Shown here: in pieces, positions 16,197 through 24,985 of the stretch | Layout of the letters: each line of letters starts with the position of its first letter | Position numbering within the stretch: position 1 is the stretch's first letter | From: Mesorhizobium sp. B2-1-1 | GTDB taxonomy: Bacteria; Pseudomonadota; Alphaproteobacteria; Rhizobiales; Rhizobiaceae | Direction: 5' to 3' | DNA: 64,000 nt | Assembly: GCF_006442975.2 (NCBI RefSeq) | Contig: NZ_CP083954.1 | Location: forward strand, 4,905,501 to 4,969,500 | Notes under the pieces: model-generated | What the model was told of the DNA's origin: nothing | Database searches by the model: none | What the model saw: the letters and a program-made list of their open reading frames with translations, nothing else | Position numbers and translations under genes: made by a program

Positions 16197-17030
16197 TCAG
16201 CCTAGCCGAGCGGCATGCCACTTCAGGTGATCGTCCATGAAGGTCGAGATGAAGTTGTAGGAATGATCGTAGCCTTCCTGCATGCGCAAGGTGAGGTCGA
16301 TGCCGGCCTTCTTGCAGGCTTCATCGAGCAGCCACGGACGGAGGCCTTCGTCAAGGAACCCATCGGCCGTGCCCTGGTCAACCAGGAACTCGCCAAAACG
16401 GCGGCCGTCCTCGATAAGCAGCGTGGCGTCATAGGCGCGCCAGTCCCTGTCGTCGGCGCCGAGATATTTCTCGAGCGCAGGCCGCGACCAGCCAGCAGTC
16501 GTCGGCTGAACGATCGGCGCGAAGGCCGAGCAACTCCTGAAGCGGTCGGGGTTCTTCAGCGCGATCGTCAACGCGCCGTGTCCGCCCATCGAATGCCCCG
16601 ATATGCCCTGGCGCGCCATGTCGGCAGGGAAGTTCGCGGCGATCAATCCCGGCAGCTCGTCGAGGACGTAGGAATACATACGGTAGTTCCTGGCGTAAGG
16701 CTGCTGCGTCGCATCGACATAGAAACCGGCGCCGCAGCCGAACTGCCAATTATCCTTCTCGTCCGGCACATCGGCACCGCGCGGGCTGGTGTCGGGGCAG
16801 ACCACGATGAGACCAAGCTCGGCCGCCAGGCGCCGGTACTCGCCCTTGTCCATGACATTGGCATGAGTGCAGGTGAGACCCGAAAGATACCACAGCACCG
16901 GCACCGGCCCATCCTTGGCCTGCGGCGGCACGAAGACGGCAAAGGTCATGTCGCAGGCGCAGACCTCTGAAGCGTGCGAATAAACACCCTGGACGCCGCC
17001 ATGCGACTTGGACGTGGAAACGACTTTCAT
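16197..17030 (-). CDS. fghA: S-formylglutathione hydrolase
   Basis: A 277-residue esterase-D family protein. The nucleophile elbow GHSMGG lies at 145-150 (Ser147), and the C-terminal GYDHSYNFISTF provides the catalytic His. Also typical are WYLSGLTCTHANVM and the ALKNPDRFRSCSAFAPI stretch. It hydrolyses S-formylglutathione to formate and glutathione, the last step of glutathione-dependent formaldehyde oxidation. It lies downstream of the S-(hydroxymethyl)glutathione dehydrogenase gene in the same direction, with a 273-base gap containing a hairpin. In this locus it should dispose of formaldehyde released by the NdmCD-like demethylase (inference). Confidence 0.93.
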   Translation of the reverse strand: MKVVSTSKSHGGVQGVYSHASEVCACDMTFAVFVPPQAKDGPVPVLWYLSGLTCTHANVMDKGEYRRLAAELGLIVVCPDTSPRGADVPDEKDNWQFGCGAGFYVDATQQPYARNYRMYSYVLDELPGLIAANFPADMARQGISGHSMGGHGALTIALKNPDRFRSCSAFAPIVQPTTAGWSRPALEKYLGADDRDWRAYDATLLIEDGRRFGEFLVDQGTADGFLDEGLRPWLLDEACKKAGIDLTLRMQEGYDHSYNFISTFMDDHLKWHAARLG

Positions 17031-17241
17031 CAACTCTGCCTTTCGTCATGACCTTTCGGTCCGACATAGCTGCCGGCCGCCGCACCCGCAACCTTCAGCC
17101 CTGCAAACAGCACCGGCGGCGTAACCGAGGTGCACCTTGGTCACGCCGCCGGTCGACGCCGGACTTTGGGAACACGCCGACCTGGCCGGGAGGCTGGAGG
17201 TAGCGAAAAGTCCGGGCATTTCTGTGGCCCGCCTTCTCAAG

Positions 17242-17260
17242 CCGACAGGGCTCCTGTCGG
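17242..17260. other. Intercistronic hairpin CCGACAGG-GCT-CCTGTCGG
   Basis: A perfect 8-base-pair stem with a 3-base centre in the gap between the formaldehyde dehydrogenase and S-formylglutathione hydrolase genes. There is no T-run on either side, so it is more likely an mRNA-processing or attenuation hairpin than a strong terminator. Confidence 0.4.
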
Positions 17261-17303
17261 TCCAAGCGGGGATGTCCTCGGGCCCGCGGCGTGTGGGCCG
17301 CCC

Positions 17304-18431
<1,128 letters not shown>

Positions 18432-18488
18432 TTCTTTCTCCCAAACTTGCTTGCCGGGACGATCGATCGCCCGGCGTTGCGATAGAAA

Positions 18489-19136
18489 TCATGCGGCCTT
18501 GGCCGGCCCCGCCGGGAACACGCCCGACATCACGGTAAAGCCTTTGATGCGTTTGACACGATCGCACCAACGCCGGATGGCGGGATAGTCCTGGCGCGTA
18601 ATGCCGCCCTCCTCCGACAGCATGATGTAGGGAAAGCAGGCAATATCGGCGATGGTCGGATGATCGGCCGAGCAGATCCAGCCGCGGCCCTGCTGCTCGC
18701 CGAACCACAGATGCTCGTCGAGGATACGGAACAGCCGGTGCGCGCCGGCGCGTGCGGCATCGATGTCGAAATCGTAGAACAGCGCGTCGTGCAGGCGGGC
18801 GGCCGACGCCGTCGAAGTGATGCCGTCGGCGAAGGCCAGCCACTGGCTGATCTCGCCGAGCAGGGCCGGTCTGTTCCGGGGATACCATGTGCTCGACGGA
18901 TCGTATTTCGACGCGAGGTAGACCAGGATCGCCTGGGCGTCGCGCAGGATCAGCCCTCCATCCTCGATAACCGGCAGTTGGCCGAGCGGATTGAGCTTCA
19001 GGAACCATTCCGACTTGTGTTCGCGGCCGGGGTAGAAGTCGACCGGCACTGTCTTGTAGTCGATGCCGAGAAAACTCATCAGCAGCCGCAGCTTGTAGCA
19101 ATTGCCCGAAAGTTCGTAATCGTAAAGCGTGATCAT
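18489..19136 (-). CDS. Glutathione S-transferase-like protein, NdmE-like
   Basis: A 215-residue GST-fold protein: thioredoxin-like N-terminal domain (MITLYDYELSGNCYKLRLLMSFLGI, NPLGQLPVIEDGG, cis-Pro region) and a helical C-terminal domain with HPTIADIACFPYI. It starts 9 bases after the Rieske reductase gene, so it is very likely cotranscribed. In the caffeine-degrading Pseudomonas putida CBB5 system, NdmE is a GST-like protein that assembles with NdmC and NdmD. The same gene neighbourhood here argues for that structural role. A glutathione-dependent enzymatic role is the alternative. Confidence 0.85.
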   Translation of the reverse strand: MITLYDYELSGNCYKLRLLMSFLGIDYKTVPVDFYPGREHKSEWFLKLNPLGQLPVIEDGGLILRDAQAILVYLASKYDPSSTWYPRNRPALLGEISQWLAFADGITSTASAARLHDALFYDFDIDAARAGAHRLFRILDEHLWFGEQQGRGWICSADHPTIADIACFPYIMLSEEGGITRQDYPAIRRWCDRVKRIKGFTVMSGVFPAGPAKAA

Positions 19137-19145
19137 CGGGAGTTC

Positions 19146-20912
19146 CTAAACGTCGAGCACGAGGCGTGCCGATTTGGCGCGCGAGACGCAGGTCATGATC
19201 CTGGTTCCGGCCTTGCGCTCGGCATCGTTGAGGTAGACGTCCTGATGGTCCGGCTCGCCCTCGATCACTGTCGCGACGCAGGTACCGCATGCGCCCTGCT
19301 CGCAGGACGACGGAACATCGATGCCATTCTCGCGCATGACCTGCATGATCGTCTTGCCGCCCGGCACCTGCAGCGTGACGCAGGAGCGCGCCAGCGCTAC
19401 TTCGAAGCTCGAACTGTCGTCGATCTTGTTGGTGTTCTTGAAATATTCGAAATGGATGGCGGTATCCGGCCAGCCCTGCTCGGCGGCGATCTTGCGGGCG
19501 GCTTCCAGCATCGGTCCGGGACCGCAGATGTAGAGATGCATGCCGTCCCGGTAACCGGCGAGAATCCCCCGAAGCTCGGCGCCGGTCGCGTCCGGCGACA
19601 GCCCGAGATGCGGCTTCAGCGCATCGCCGAGATGCTTCAGCCGATCGGCGAAAGCGAGGTGTTCCTCCCCTTGCGCAAAATAGTGCAGCTCGTGCGCCAG
19701 CTCCTGGTTCTTCAGCGCCTGCGCCATTGCGAGCAGCGGCGTGATGCCGATGCCGCCGGCGACGAACAGCGTCTTGATCGCGTCACGGCGCAGCGGGAAA
19801 TTGTTGCGCGGCTCGGAGATCGCCAGCACGTCGCCCTCGCGGACTGTCTCATGCATGCATTTGGAGCCGCCCTTCGAATCCCGCTCCAGCTTGACGCCGA
19901 TGATGAAGCTGTCGGTTTCACCAGGGCCGTTGGTGATCGAATACTGCCTGATCTCGCCATTGGGCATATGGACGTCGATATGGGCCCCAGGCTGGAACGT
20001 CGGCAGGATGCCCTTGATCGGGCGGAGCTCGAAACCGGCAACGCCGTCGGCCGCCTGCCATTTCCTGGCCACGCTGACGCGCAGCGCCGCCTTGCGGCCA
20101 TGCGCGGTCACCTCGGGCATTTCGGCGAGTTCGGCCGACACCCTTTCGTAGATCGGCTCGATCGGCGCGGGCGCCGGTGCGTTCGCGACGTCGCGCTCGA
20201 CCTCGTCGCGCAGCTTGGAAAGCCGCTCATTGTGGTGGCGCAGGATGGCGATGCGGGCGGCTGCTTCGACCTCCTGATCGAGCACGCCACGGATCACCGA
20301 ACGGTTTGAATCAACCGGCTGCACGAAGAACACGCCGCGCGTCTCGGCACCACCATCGCGCGAGTGCAGCGCCACGGCAAAATCCCGCGCGGCCTCGATG
20401 ATGGTTTCCGCGCCCTCGCCTTCGATCGCTGCGTTGGGCTGAAAGCGATAGGCCTTCAGCCTTTCGACGACCTTGTCGGCCGGCGCGTTGACCGCGATGC
20501 CGCGCAAGGCGAGCAGCTTGCCTTCGGTCAGCGCGGCAACATCCGGCACCTCGCCGCGAGGCTCCTCGGAGGACCAGACCAAGCCGTAGCGCTCGACCCC
20601 GGGGAAGGTGCGGTTGGTGATGGTGCGGGCCGGCGCGTCGGCAGGATGCGCTGGAATGTAGGTGCAGCCGGCGGTGCGGTTCGAATAACGCCAGCCGTGA
20701 TATTGGCACTTCAGCTCGCGCCCGTCATTGATGCCTATCGACAGCCTGACGCCGCGATGCAGGCAGCGGTTTTCCCAGATGTTGATGTAGCCGTCATCGG
20801 CCCGCCAGACGGCGAATTCCCGGCCGAGCAATTGACCATGGAAAACGTGGCGGTACGGCAAATCATGGGAAGCGGCGATCGGATGCCACTGGCTTCTGGC
20901 TTCTTCCAACAT
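19146..20912 (-). CDS. Rieske-containing oxygenase reductase fusion, NdmD-like
   Basis: A 588-residue fusion. An N-terminal Rieske domain carries C50-X-H52 (CLHRG) and C69-X2-H72 (CQYHGW). A linker of unclear function (about 120-270) follows. Then come an FNR-type flavin/NAD domain (RQYSITNGPG, GGIGITPLLAMA, ICGPGPML) and a C-terminal plant-type 2Fe-2S ferredoxin (CEQGACGTC with a later Cys in MTCVSRA). Ordinary phthalate-dioxygenase-type reductases lack the Rieske domain; NdmD of the methylxanthine N7-demethylase has exactly this order. It should pass electrons from NAD(P)H through flavin, ferredoxin and Rieske centres to the Rieske-less catalytic subunits encoded just upstream. ATG 20912 has GGAG 7 bases before it. 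Confidence 0.9.
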   Translation of the reverse strand: MLEEARSQWHPIAASHDLPYRHVFHGQLLGREFAVWRADDGYINIWENRCLHRGVRLSIGINDGRELKCQYHGWRYSNRTAGCTYIPAHPADAPARTITNRTFPGVERYGLVWSSEEPRGEVPDVAALTEGKLLALRGIAVNAPADKVVERLKAYRFQPNAAIEGEGAETIIEAARDFAVALHSRDGGAETRGVFFVQPVDSNRSVIRGVLDQEVEAAARIAILRHHNERLSKLRDEVERDVANAPAPAPIEPIYERVSAELAEMPEVTAHGRKAALRVSVARKWQAADGVAGFELRPIKGILPTFQPGAHIDVHMPNGEIRQYSITNGPGETDSFIIGVKLERDSKGGSKCMHETVREGDVLAISEPRNNFPLRRDAIKTLFVAGGIGITPLLAMAQALKNQELAHELHYFAQGEEHLAFADRLKHLGDALKPHLGLSPDATGAELRGILAGYRDGMHLYICGPGPMLEAARKIAAEQGWPDTAIHFEYFKNTNKIDDSSSFEVALARSCVTLQVPGGKTIMQVMRENGIDVPSSCEQGACGTCVATVIEGEPDHQDVYLNDAERKAGTRIMTCVSRAKSARLVLDV

Positions 20913-20933
20913 CAATCGTCTCCAAGAATCTCG

Positions 20934-21824
20934 TCAGGCCGCAACCGGAATGACACCGTAGGTCACTCCCTTCTGGCTGAGCCAGCGCCGGTAGGCGATG
21001 GCCGACTTATCGGCCCGGATGGGCGTTTCGGCGCGCGGATCGAGCGGCAGGCGTTTGGGCACCTGGTTTTCCAGGATCGGCTTGTCCTGGCCGAAGATCG
21101 TCTGCTGGAAGCGCTTGATCACCTTGTCTTCATTGTCTTCGTCGAGCACGCAAAGCAGCATGTGGGCGCGCACATGCTCCTGGTCGACCGGCTGCAGGAA
21201 GATGGCGATGACGTCGCGCCGTGCCTCGTCGACCGGGCTCGATTTATAGAGCACGGAGCAATAGGGGTGCGGCACGCGATAGACATAGTCCACGTCGGCA
21301 CCGCCACCGGAAGCGGTCGAAGCCATTGGCTGGAAGAAGCGGCAGCGCGTGGCCAGTATCTCGTCACGGTCGACGGATATCTCGACGTCGTATTCCTTGA
21401 CTTCGGTATGCGGCTCGACGCCGAGTATGTCGGTATGCACATAGGGAAAGTGGCCCATGTCGAGAAAGTTCTCGATGGCGCGCGGTGCCGAGACGTTGAC
21501 GCCAAACGTGGCCGCGTTGAGCTTGCGGCGGTCCGGCTCTTCATATTCCGGGATCGGGAACAGCTCGGCCGGTGGCGAGCCGAGCGAAGTCCAGACATAG
21601 CCGTAGGCGCTTCTTGCCGGCAGCCTGTCGGCGCCTGGAACACGATCCACCCCTTCTACATCGGGACGTGAGCGCCAGACGACGGGCTCACCATCCATAT
21701 CGACCGCAAAACTGAGGCGCTCCTCGAGCAGAACGGTGTCCTGGACACCGCCGGGAACGGTCTCGGCGATCGCCCCTACGGGATGCCAGAGATTGAGGAT
21801 CACGGGATCCGAGCATTTTGTCAT
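20934..21824 (-). CDS. Rieske-less mononuclear-iron oxygenase subunit, NdmC-like (copy 2)
   Basis: A 296-residue protein that aligns with the catalytic domain of Rieske oxygenase alpha subunits. It has the iron motif N119-X2-D122-X2-H125-X4-H130 (NFLDMGHFPYVH) and a distal Asp in FGQDKPILENQ (D247). The N-terminal 100 residues keep a vestige of the Rieske fold but contain no CXH...CXXH ligands, so it cannot hold a Rieske cluster and must receive electrons from another protein, here the NdmD-like reductase. ATG 21824 has GAGG upstream; longer in-frame starts have no support. It shares with copy 1 (21856-22713) a nearly identical C-terminal block of about 25 residues beginning QDKPILENQVPKRLP, but is divergent elsewhere. 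Confidence 0.88.
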   Translation of the reverse strand: MTKCSDPVILNLWHPVGAIAETVPGGVQDTVLLEERLSFAVDMDGEPVVWRSRPDVEGVDRVPGADRLPARSAYGYVWTSLGSPPAELFPIPEYEEPDRRKLNAATFGVNVSAPRAIENFLDMGHFPYVHTDILGVEPHTEVKEYDVEISVDRDEILATRCRFFQPMASTASGGGADVDYVYRVPHPYCSVLYKSSPVDEARRDVIAIFLQPVDQEHVRAHMLLCVLDEDNEDKVIKRFQQTIFGQDKPILENQVPKRLPLDPRAETPIRADKSAIAYRRWLSQKGVTYGVIPVAA

Positions 21825-21855
21825 CGTTTTATCCTCTGGATGCCCTCGAACGTCA

Positions 21856-22713
21856 TCAGGCTTGTGCCGGTATCGCGCCATAGGTGACGGCCCGATCACG
21901 CAACCAGCGCCGGTAGGAAACCGACACGGCATCGGCACGGATCGGGGTCTCGGCACGCGGATCGAGCGGCAGGCGCTTAGGTACCTGGTTCTCCAGGATC
22001 GGTTTGTCCTGGGCGAAGATCAATTGCATGAAGCTGCGCACCGTTGCCGCCTCCATGCCTTCCTTAAGATAGCAGAGGTAAGGATGCGCGATGCAGTTTT
22101 CCTCGTCCACCGGCTGCACGAACAGGGTAATGACATCGAGCCGGTCCTTCTGGATCGGGTTGCTCTTGTAGAGAGCCACCGTGTAGGGCCGAATCACCTT
22201 GTAGATGTAGTCGACGACAAAGCCTTCCTTGGCGGTCGGCGAAGCCACCGGCTGATAGAATTTGCATTCGGTCGCCAGCACCTCGTCCTGCGCTGTGATC
22301 TCAACCTTGTAGGGCGCGACCTCGGTATGCGGCTCCTCGCCGAGCCAGCCGGTATGAATGAAGGGGAAATGCCCCATATCGAGAAAATTCTCGACCGCGC
22401 GGAGGCCCGACACCTTGACCGCGATCGAACCGCCGCCGACAAGATGCCGGTCTGCCTCACTGGCCTCGGGGATATAGATGATGTCGCGCGAGGGCTTTTC
22501 CAGACAGGTCCAGATGAAGCCATAACGCTCGGCGCTTTTCAGCGTGGCGCCCGTATCGCTGCGAACGACTTCGATCTTGTTTGAACACTTGTGAACGGTG
22601 AGAGCGACCCCAAGCAGGCATGTGGCAAACCGCGTATCCTGGCTTAGCGATTCCTGATCCGCGACGATGTGCCAATCGTTCAAAAGCTCGCGGTCAACGC
22701 AACGGGTTGCCAT
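21856..22713 (-). CDS. Rieske-less mononuclear-iron oxygenase subunit, NdmC-like (copy 1)
   Basis: A 285-residue protein with the same architecture as copy 2: iron motif NFLDMGHFPFIH (N109, D112, H115, H120) and distal Asp D236 in AQDKPILENQ, with no Rieske ligands in the N-terminal half. It is the first gene of the leftward cluster (copy 1, copy 2, NdmD-like, NdmE-like, formaldehyde dehydrogenase), with gaps of 31, 21, 9 and 57 bases. ATG 22713 has GGGAGGG. Two divergent catalytic subunits with one reductase suggest two N-methyl positions or substrates, or a heteromeric complex; this is inference. Confidence 0.88.
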   Translation of the reverse strand: MATRCVDRELLNDWHIVADQESLSQDTRFATCLLGVALTVHKCSNKIEVVRSDTGATLKSAERYGFIWTCLEKPSRDIIYIPEASEADRHLVGGGSIAVKVSGLRAVENFLDMGHFPFIHTGWLGEEPHTEVAPYKVEITAQDEVLATECKFYQPVASPTAKEGFVVDYIYKVIRPYTVALYKSNPIQKDRLDVITLFVQPVDEENCIAHPYLCYLKEGMEAATVRSFMQLIFAQDKPILENQVPKRLPLDPRAETPIRADAVSVSYRRWLRDRAVTYGAIPAQA

Positions 22714-22785
22714 CGGCTTCCCTCCCAACTCGGCTAGCCCTTCACCATGAACCTAGCCCGACGTTTCGGGATGACGAAACCACAA

Positions 22786-22800
22786 GATTGGATACCAATC
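22786..22800. promoter_or_regulatory. Perfect inverted repeat GATTGG-ATA-CCAATC
   Basis: A 6-base-arm palindrome in the 192-base gap between the leftward demethylase cluster and the rightward GntR gene. It is the best operator candidate for that GntR protein and is placed to control both directions. A TTGACA that could be a rightward -35 box lies at 22835-22840. Confidence 0.5.
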
Positions 22801-22905
22801 AACATTTTTTTGTCGTCCAAAATCCTTTTTTGTGTTGACAGATTATGATGATTGAATTCCGATATGAGAAAGCTGAACCTGGGATATGTCGTGTCCTGAC
22901 GAGGC

Positions 22906-23796
22906 ATGTCGCCATCACGAAAGCCCGCTGATCATGTCGTCGAAATGGCGGAGAACCATGCCTTGAGCAGCCGTTCCCAGACCATCGCGGATACGCTGAC
23001 CCGCGCCATCATCGACCATCGCCTCGTGCCCGGCTGCAAGCTCGGCGAACGCGAACTCTCCGAAATATTCAACGTGAGCCGCATCGTGGTGCGCCAGGCC
23101 CTGATCCGGCTCGCCGATGACGGGCTGGCCCAGATCGAACGCAACCGCGGTGCCTTCGTCGCCAAGCCGAGCATGCAGGAGGCGATGGAGATCTACGACG
23201 CGTTGACGCTCGTCGAACAGGGCGTCGCAGCACAGCTCAGCGATCGCCTTGGGCCGGCCGGCTGGGCCGAACTGCGCCAGCATGTCGAGCGCCAGCGCCA
23301 AGCTGTTGCCGCCGGCAACGATGCGCTGGCCGACGTGCTGGGCCAAGAGTTCCATACCGTGTTCGTACGCCTCAGCCGCAACAAGGTCATGCAGGAAATC
23401 CACGCGCAGCTGGTGCGCCGCACGACGCTGCTGCGCTCCCTCATTTCAGCCGATTTCGACTATTGCAATCTGCTGGACGACCACTCGCGGGTCGTCGACC
23501 TGCTGGAGAAGGGCCGGCTGAAACCGGCCATGGACCTGATCGACACCCACCACCGCGCGGTGGTGCGCGGCTACATCATGGATCGCGCAGTGTTTCCAGA
23601 GATGACGCCTGCCGAAGCGCTAGCGCCCTATCTCGACGGCAAGGCCGACGGCGCGACTGTGCCGCTGCGAAGATTGTCGAATGCATCCGGCGGCGGCGAC
23701 GCGGCAACGCATCTCCACCTCCATATCCCCAGAACAGACCGGGCACCGACAAGCCGGGCATCAACAAAAAAGACCAACAGAGGGCTACCATCATGA
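22906..23796 (+). CDS. GntR-family transcriptional regulator (FCD subfamily)
   Basis: Up to 296 residues: GntR winged HTH (GERELSEIFNVSRIVVRQALIRLADDGLAQIERNRGAFV) followed by an FCD domain, then an unusual Ser/Arg/Thr-rich tail of about 40 residues (from about residue 255) with no recognised domain. The stop overlaps the start of the BMP-type binding protein gene (ATGA), so regulator and importer are translationally coupled. ATG 22906 has only a close AGG; an ATG at 22945 is an alternative start. It is the likely regulator of both the importer and the divergent NdmCDE-like cluster. Confidence 0.88.
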   Translation: MSPSRKPADHVVEMAENHALSSRSQTIADTLTRAIIDHRLVPGCKLGERELSEIFNVSRIVVRQALIRLADDGLAQIERNRGAFVAKPSMQEAMEIYDALTLVEQGVAAQLSDRLGPAGWAELRQHVERQRQAVAAGNDALADVLGQEFHTVFVRLSRNKVMQEIHAQLVRRTTLLRSLISADFDYCNLLDDHSRVVDLLEKGRLKPAMDLIDTHHRAVVRGYIMDRAVFPEMTPAEALAPYLDGKADGATVPLRRLSNASGGGDAATHLHLHIPRTDRAPTSRASTKKTNRGLPS

Positions 23797-24887
23797 AGAA
23801 ACTGACGAGACGTGAATTCCTGAAACACAGCGGCGCGGCCGGCGCGGCTCTTGGCGCGGGAGCGCTGAGCACCATCGCACAGGCGCAGGAGGTGCTGAAG
23901 ATCGGTGCCGTCTACGTCTCGCCGGTCGCCGAGATCGGCTGGACCAAGCAGCACAGCCTCGGCGTCGAGGCCATCAAGGCCGAATTCGGCGACAAGGTCG
24001 AGCTCACCGTCATCGACAACATCTTCATGCCGCAGGACGCCGAGCGTGTCTTCCGCGAACTGGCCAGCGCCGGCAACAGGCTGATCTTCGGCACAAGCTT
24101 TTCGCATGGAACGCCGATGCAGAAGGTGGCGCCGCGCTTTCCCAAGGTGGCGTTCGAACACTGCTCAGGCATCGTCCACCTAGCCAATCTGGGAACCTTC
24201 GAAGCGAAATATTACGAAGGCACCTTCGTCGCCGGCGCGGCGGGCGGCTACATGTCCAAATCGGGCAAGATCGGTTTCATCGGCGGCTTTCCGATCCCCG
24301 ACATCGTCGGTCCGGCAAATGCGCTGCTGCTTGGCGCGCGGAGCGTCAATCCAAACGCGACCTGCAACACCATCTTCCTGAATTCCTGGTTCGACCCGGG
24401 CAAGGAGAAGGAGGCGGCCAAGACGCTGATCTCTCAAGGCTGCGACGTGGTCTGCTCGATGACGGACACCGCGACCGGCGTACAGGTCGCCGGCGAAGGT
24501 GGCGCCTGGTCGATCGGCTATGCCAGCGACATGTCGAAATTCGCCTCGGGCAAGCAGCTGACCTCTTTCGTTCTCGATTGGACCAGCGACTATGTCGGCG
24601 CAGCCAAGGCCGTGGCCGCCGGTACCTGGAAGCCGGAAGTCCGCTGGGACGGATTGGCGGCCGGCGTGGTGAAAATGGCCCCCTACAATGAGGGTATCCC
24701 CGTCGATGCCCGCGCCAAGCTCAAGCAGCTCGAGGCCGACATCGGCAGCGGCAAGCTTCATCCCTACGCCGGGGAGCTGAAGGATCAGGACGGCAACGTC
24801 AAGGTTGCCGCCGGTTCGGTTCTGGCCGATGACGACATTCGCGGCATGAACTGGTTCGTGAAGGGGATGATCGGCAGGCTGAGCTGA
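23793..24887 (+). CDS. BMP-family ABC transporter substrate-binding protein
   Basis: A 364-residue binding protein of the BMP (basic membrane protein/Med) family, with a twin-arginine-type signal (KKLTRREFLKHSGAAGAALGAG) ending near IAQAQ. Family features include the N-terminal KIGAVYVSPVAEIGWTKQH and the central GTFVAGAAGGYMSKSGKIGFIGG. Biochemically characterised BMP-family importers carry nucleosides or purines. With the NdmCDE-like demethylase beside it, an N-methylated purine or similar heterocycle is a reasonable ligand guess. ATG 23793 has AGAGGG and overlaps the regulator stop. Confidence 0.9.
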   Translation: MKKLTRREFLKHSGAAGAALGAGALSTIAQAQEVLKIGAVYVSPVAEIGWTKQHSLGVEAIKAEFGDKVELTVIDNIFMPQDAERVFRELASAGNRLIFGTSFSHGTPMQKVAPRFPKVAFEHCSGIVHLANLGTFEAKYYEGTFVAGAAGGYMSKSGKIGFIGGFPIPDIVGPANALLLGARSVNPNATCNTIFLNSWFDPGKEKEAAKTLISQGCDVVCSMTDTATGVQVAGEGGAWSIGYASDMSKFASGKQLTSFVLDWTSDYVGAAKAVAAGTWKPEVRWDGLAAGVVKMAPYNEGIPVDARAKLKQLEADIGSGKLHPYAGELKDQDGNVKVAAGSVLADDDIRGMNWFVKGMIGRLS

Positions 24888-24904
24888 TCGCCGTAAAAGT
24901 GCCG

Positions 24905-24937
24905 GGAGACGCCCAAGTCCATACCTTCGGCGTCTCC
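24905..24937. other. Intercistronic hairpin after the binding-protein gene
   Basis: GGAGACGCC at 24905-24913 pairs with GGCGTCTCC at 24929-24937 (9 perfect pairs), between the binding-protein and ATPase genes. Such hairpins commonly stabilise the upstream mRNA so that binding protein is made in excess over the membrane components. There is no T-run, so it is not a strong terminator. Confidence 0.55.
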
Positions 24938-24985
24938 TTGCCTGGTTCCCGTCCAACCTCGCTTCACGCCACGGCAGGACCCGCC

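Noticed and set aside
17046-17240. A 64-codon minus-strand frame between frmA and fghA
   Set aside because: Composition is unlike neighbouring proteins, it has no clear ribosome binding site, and no motif was recognised.
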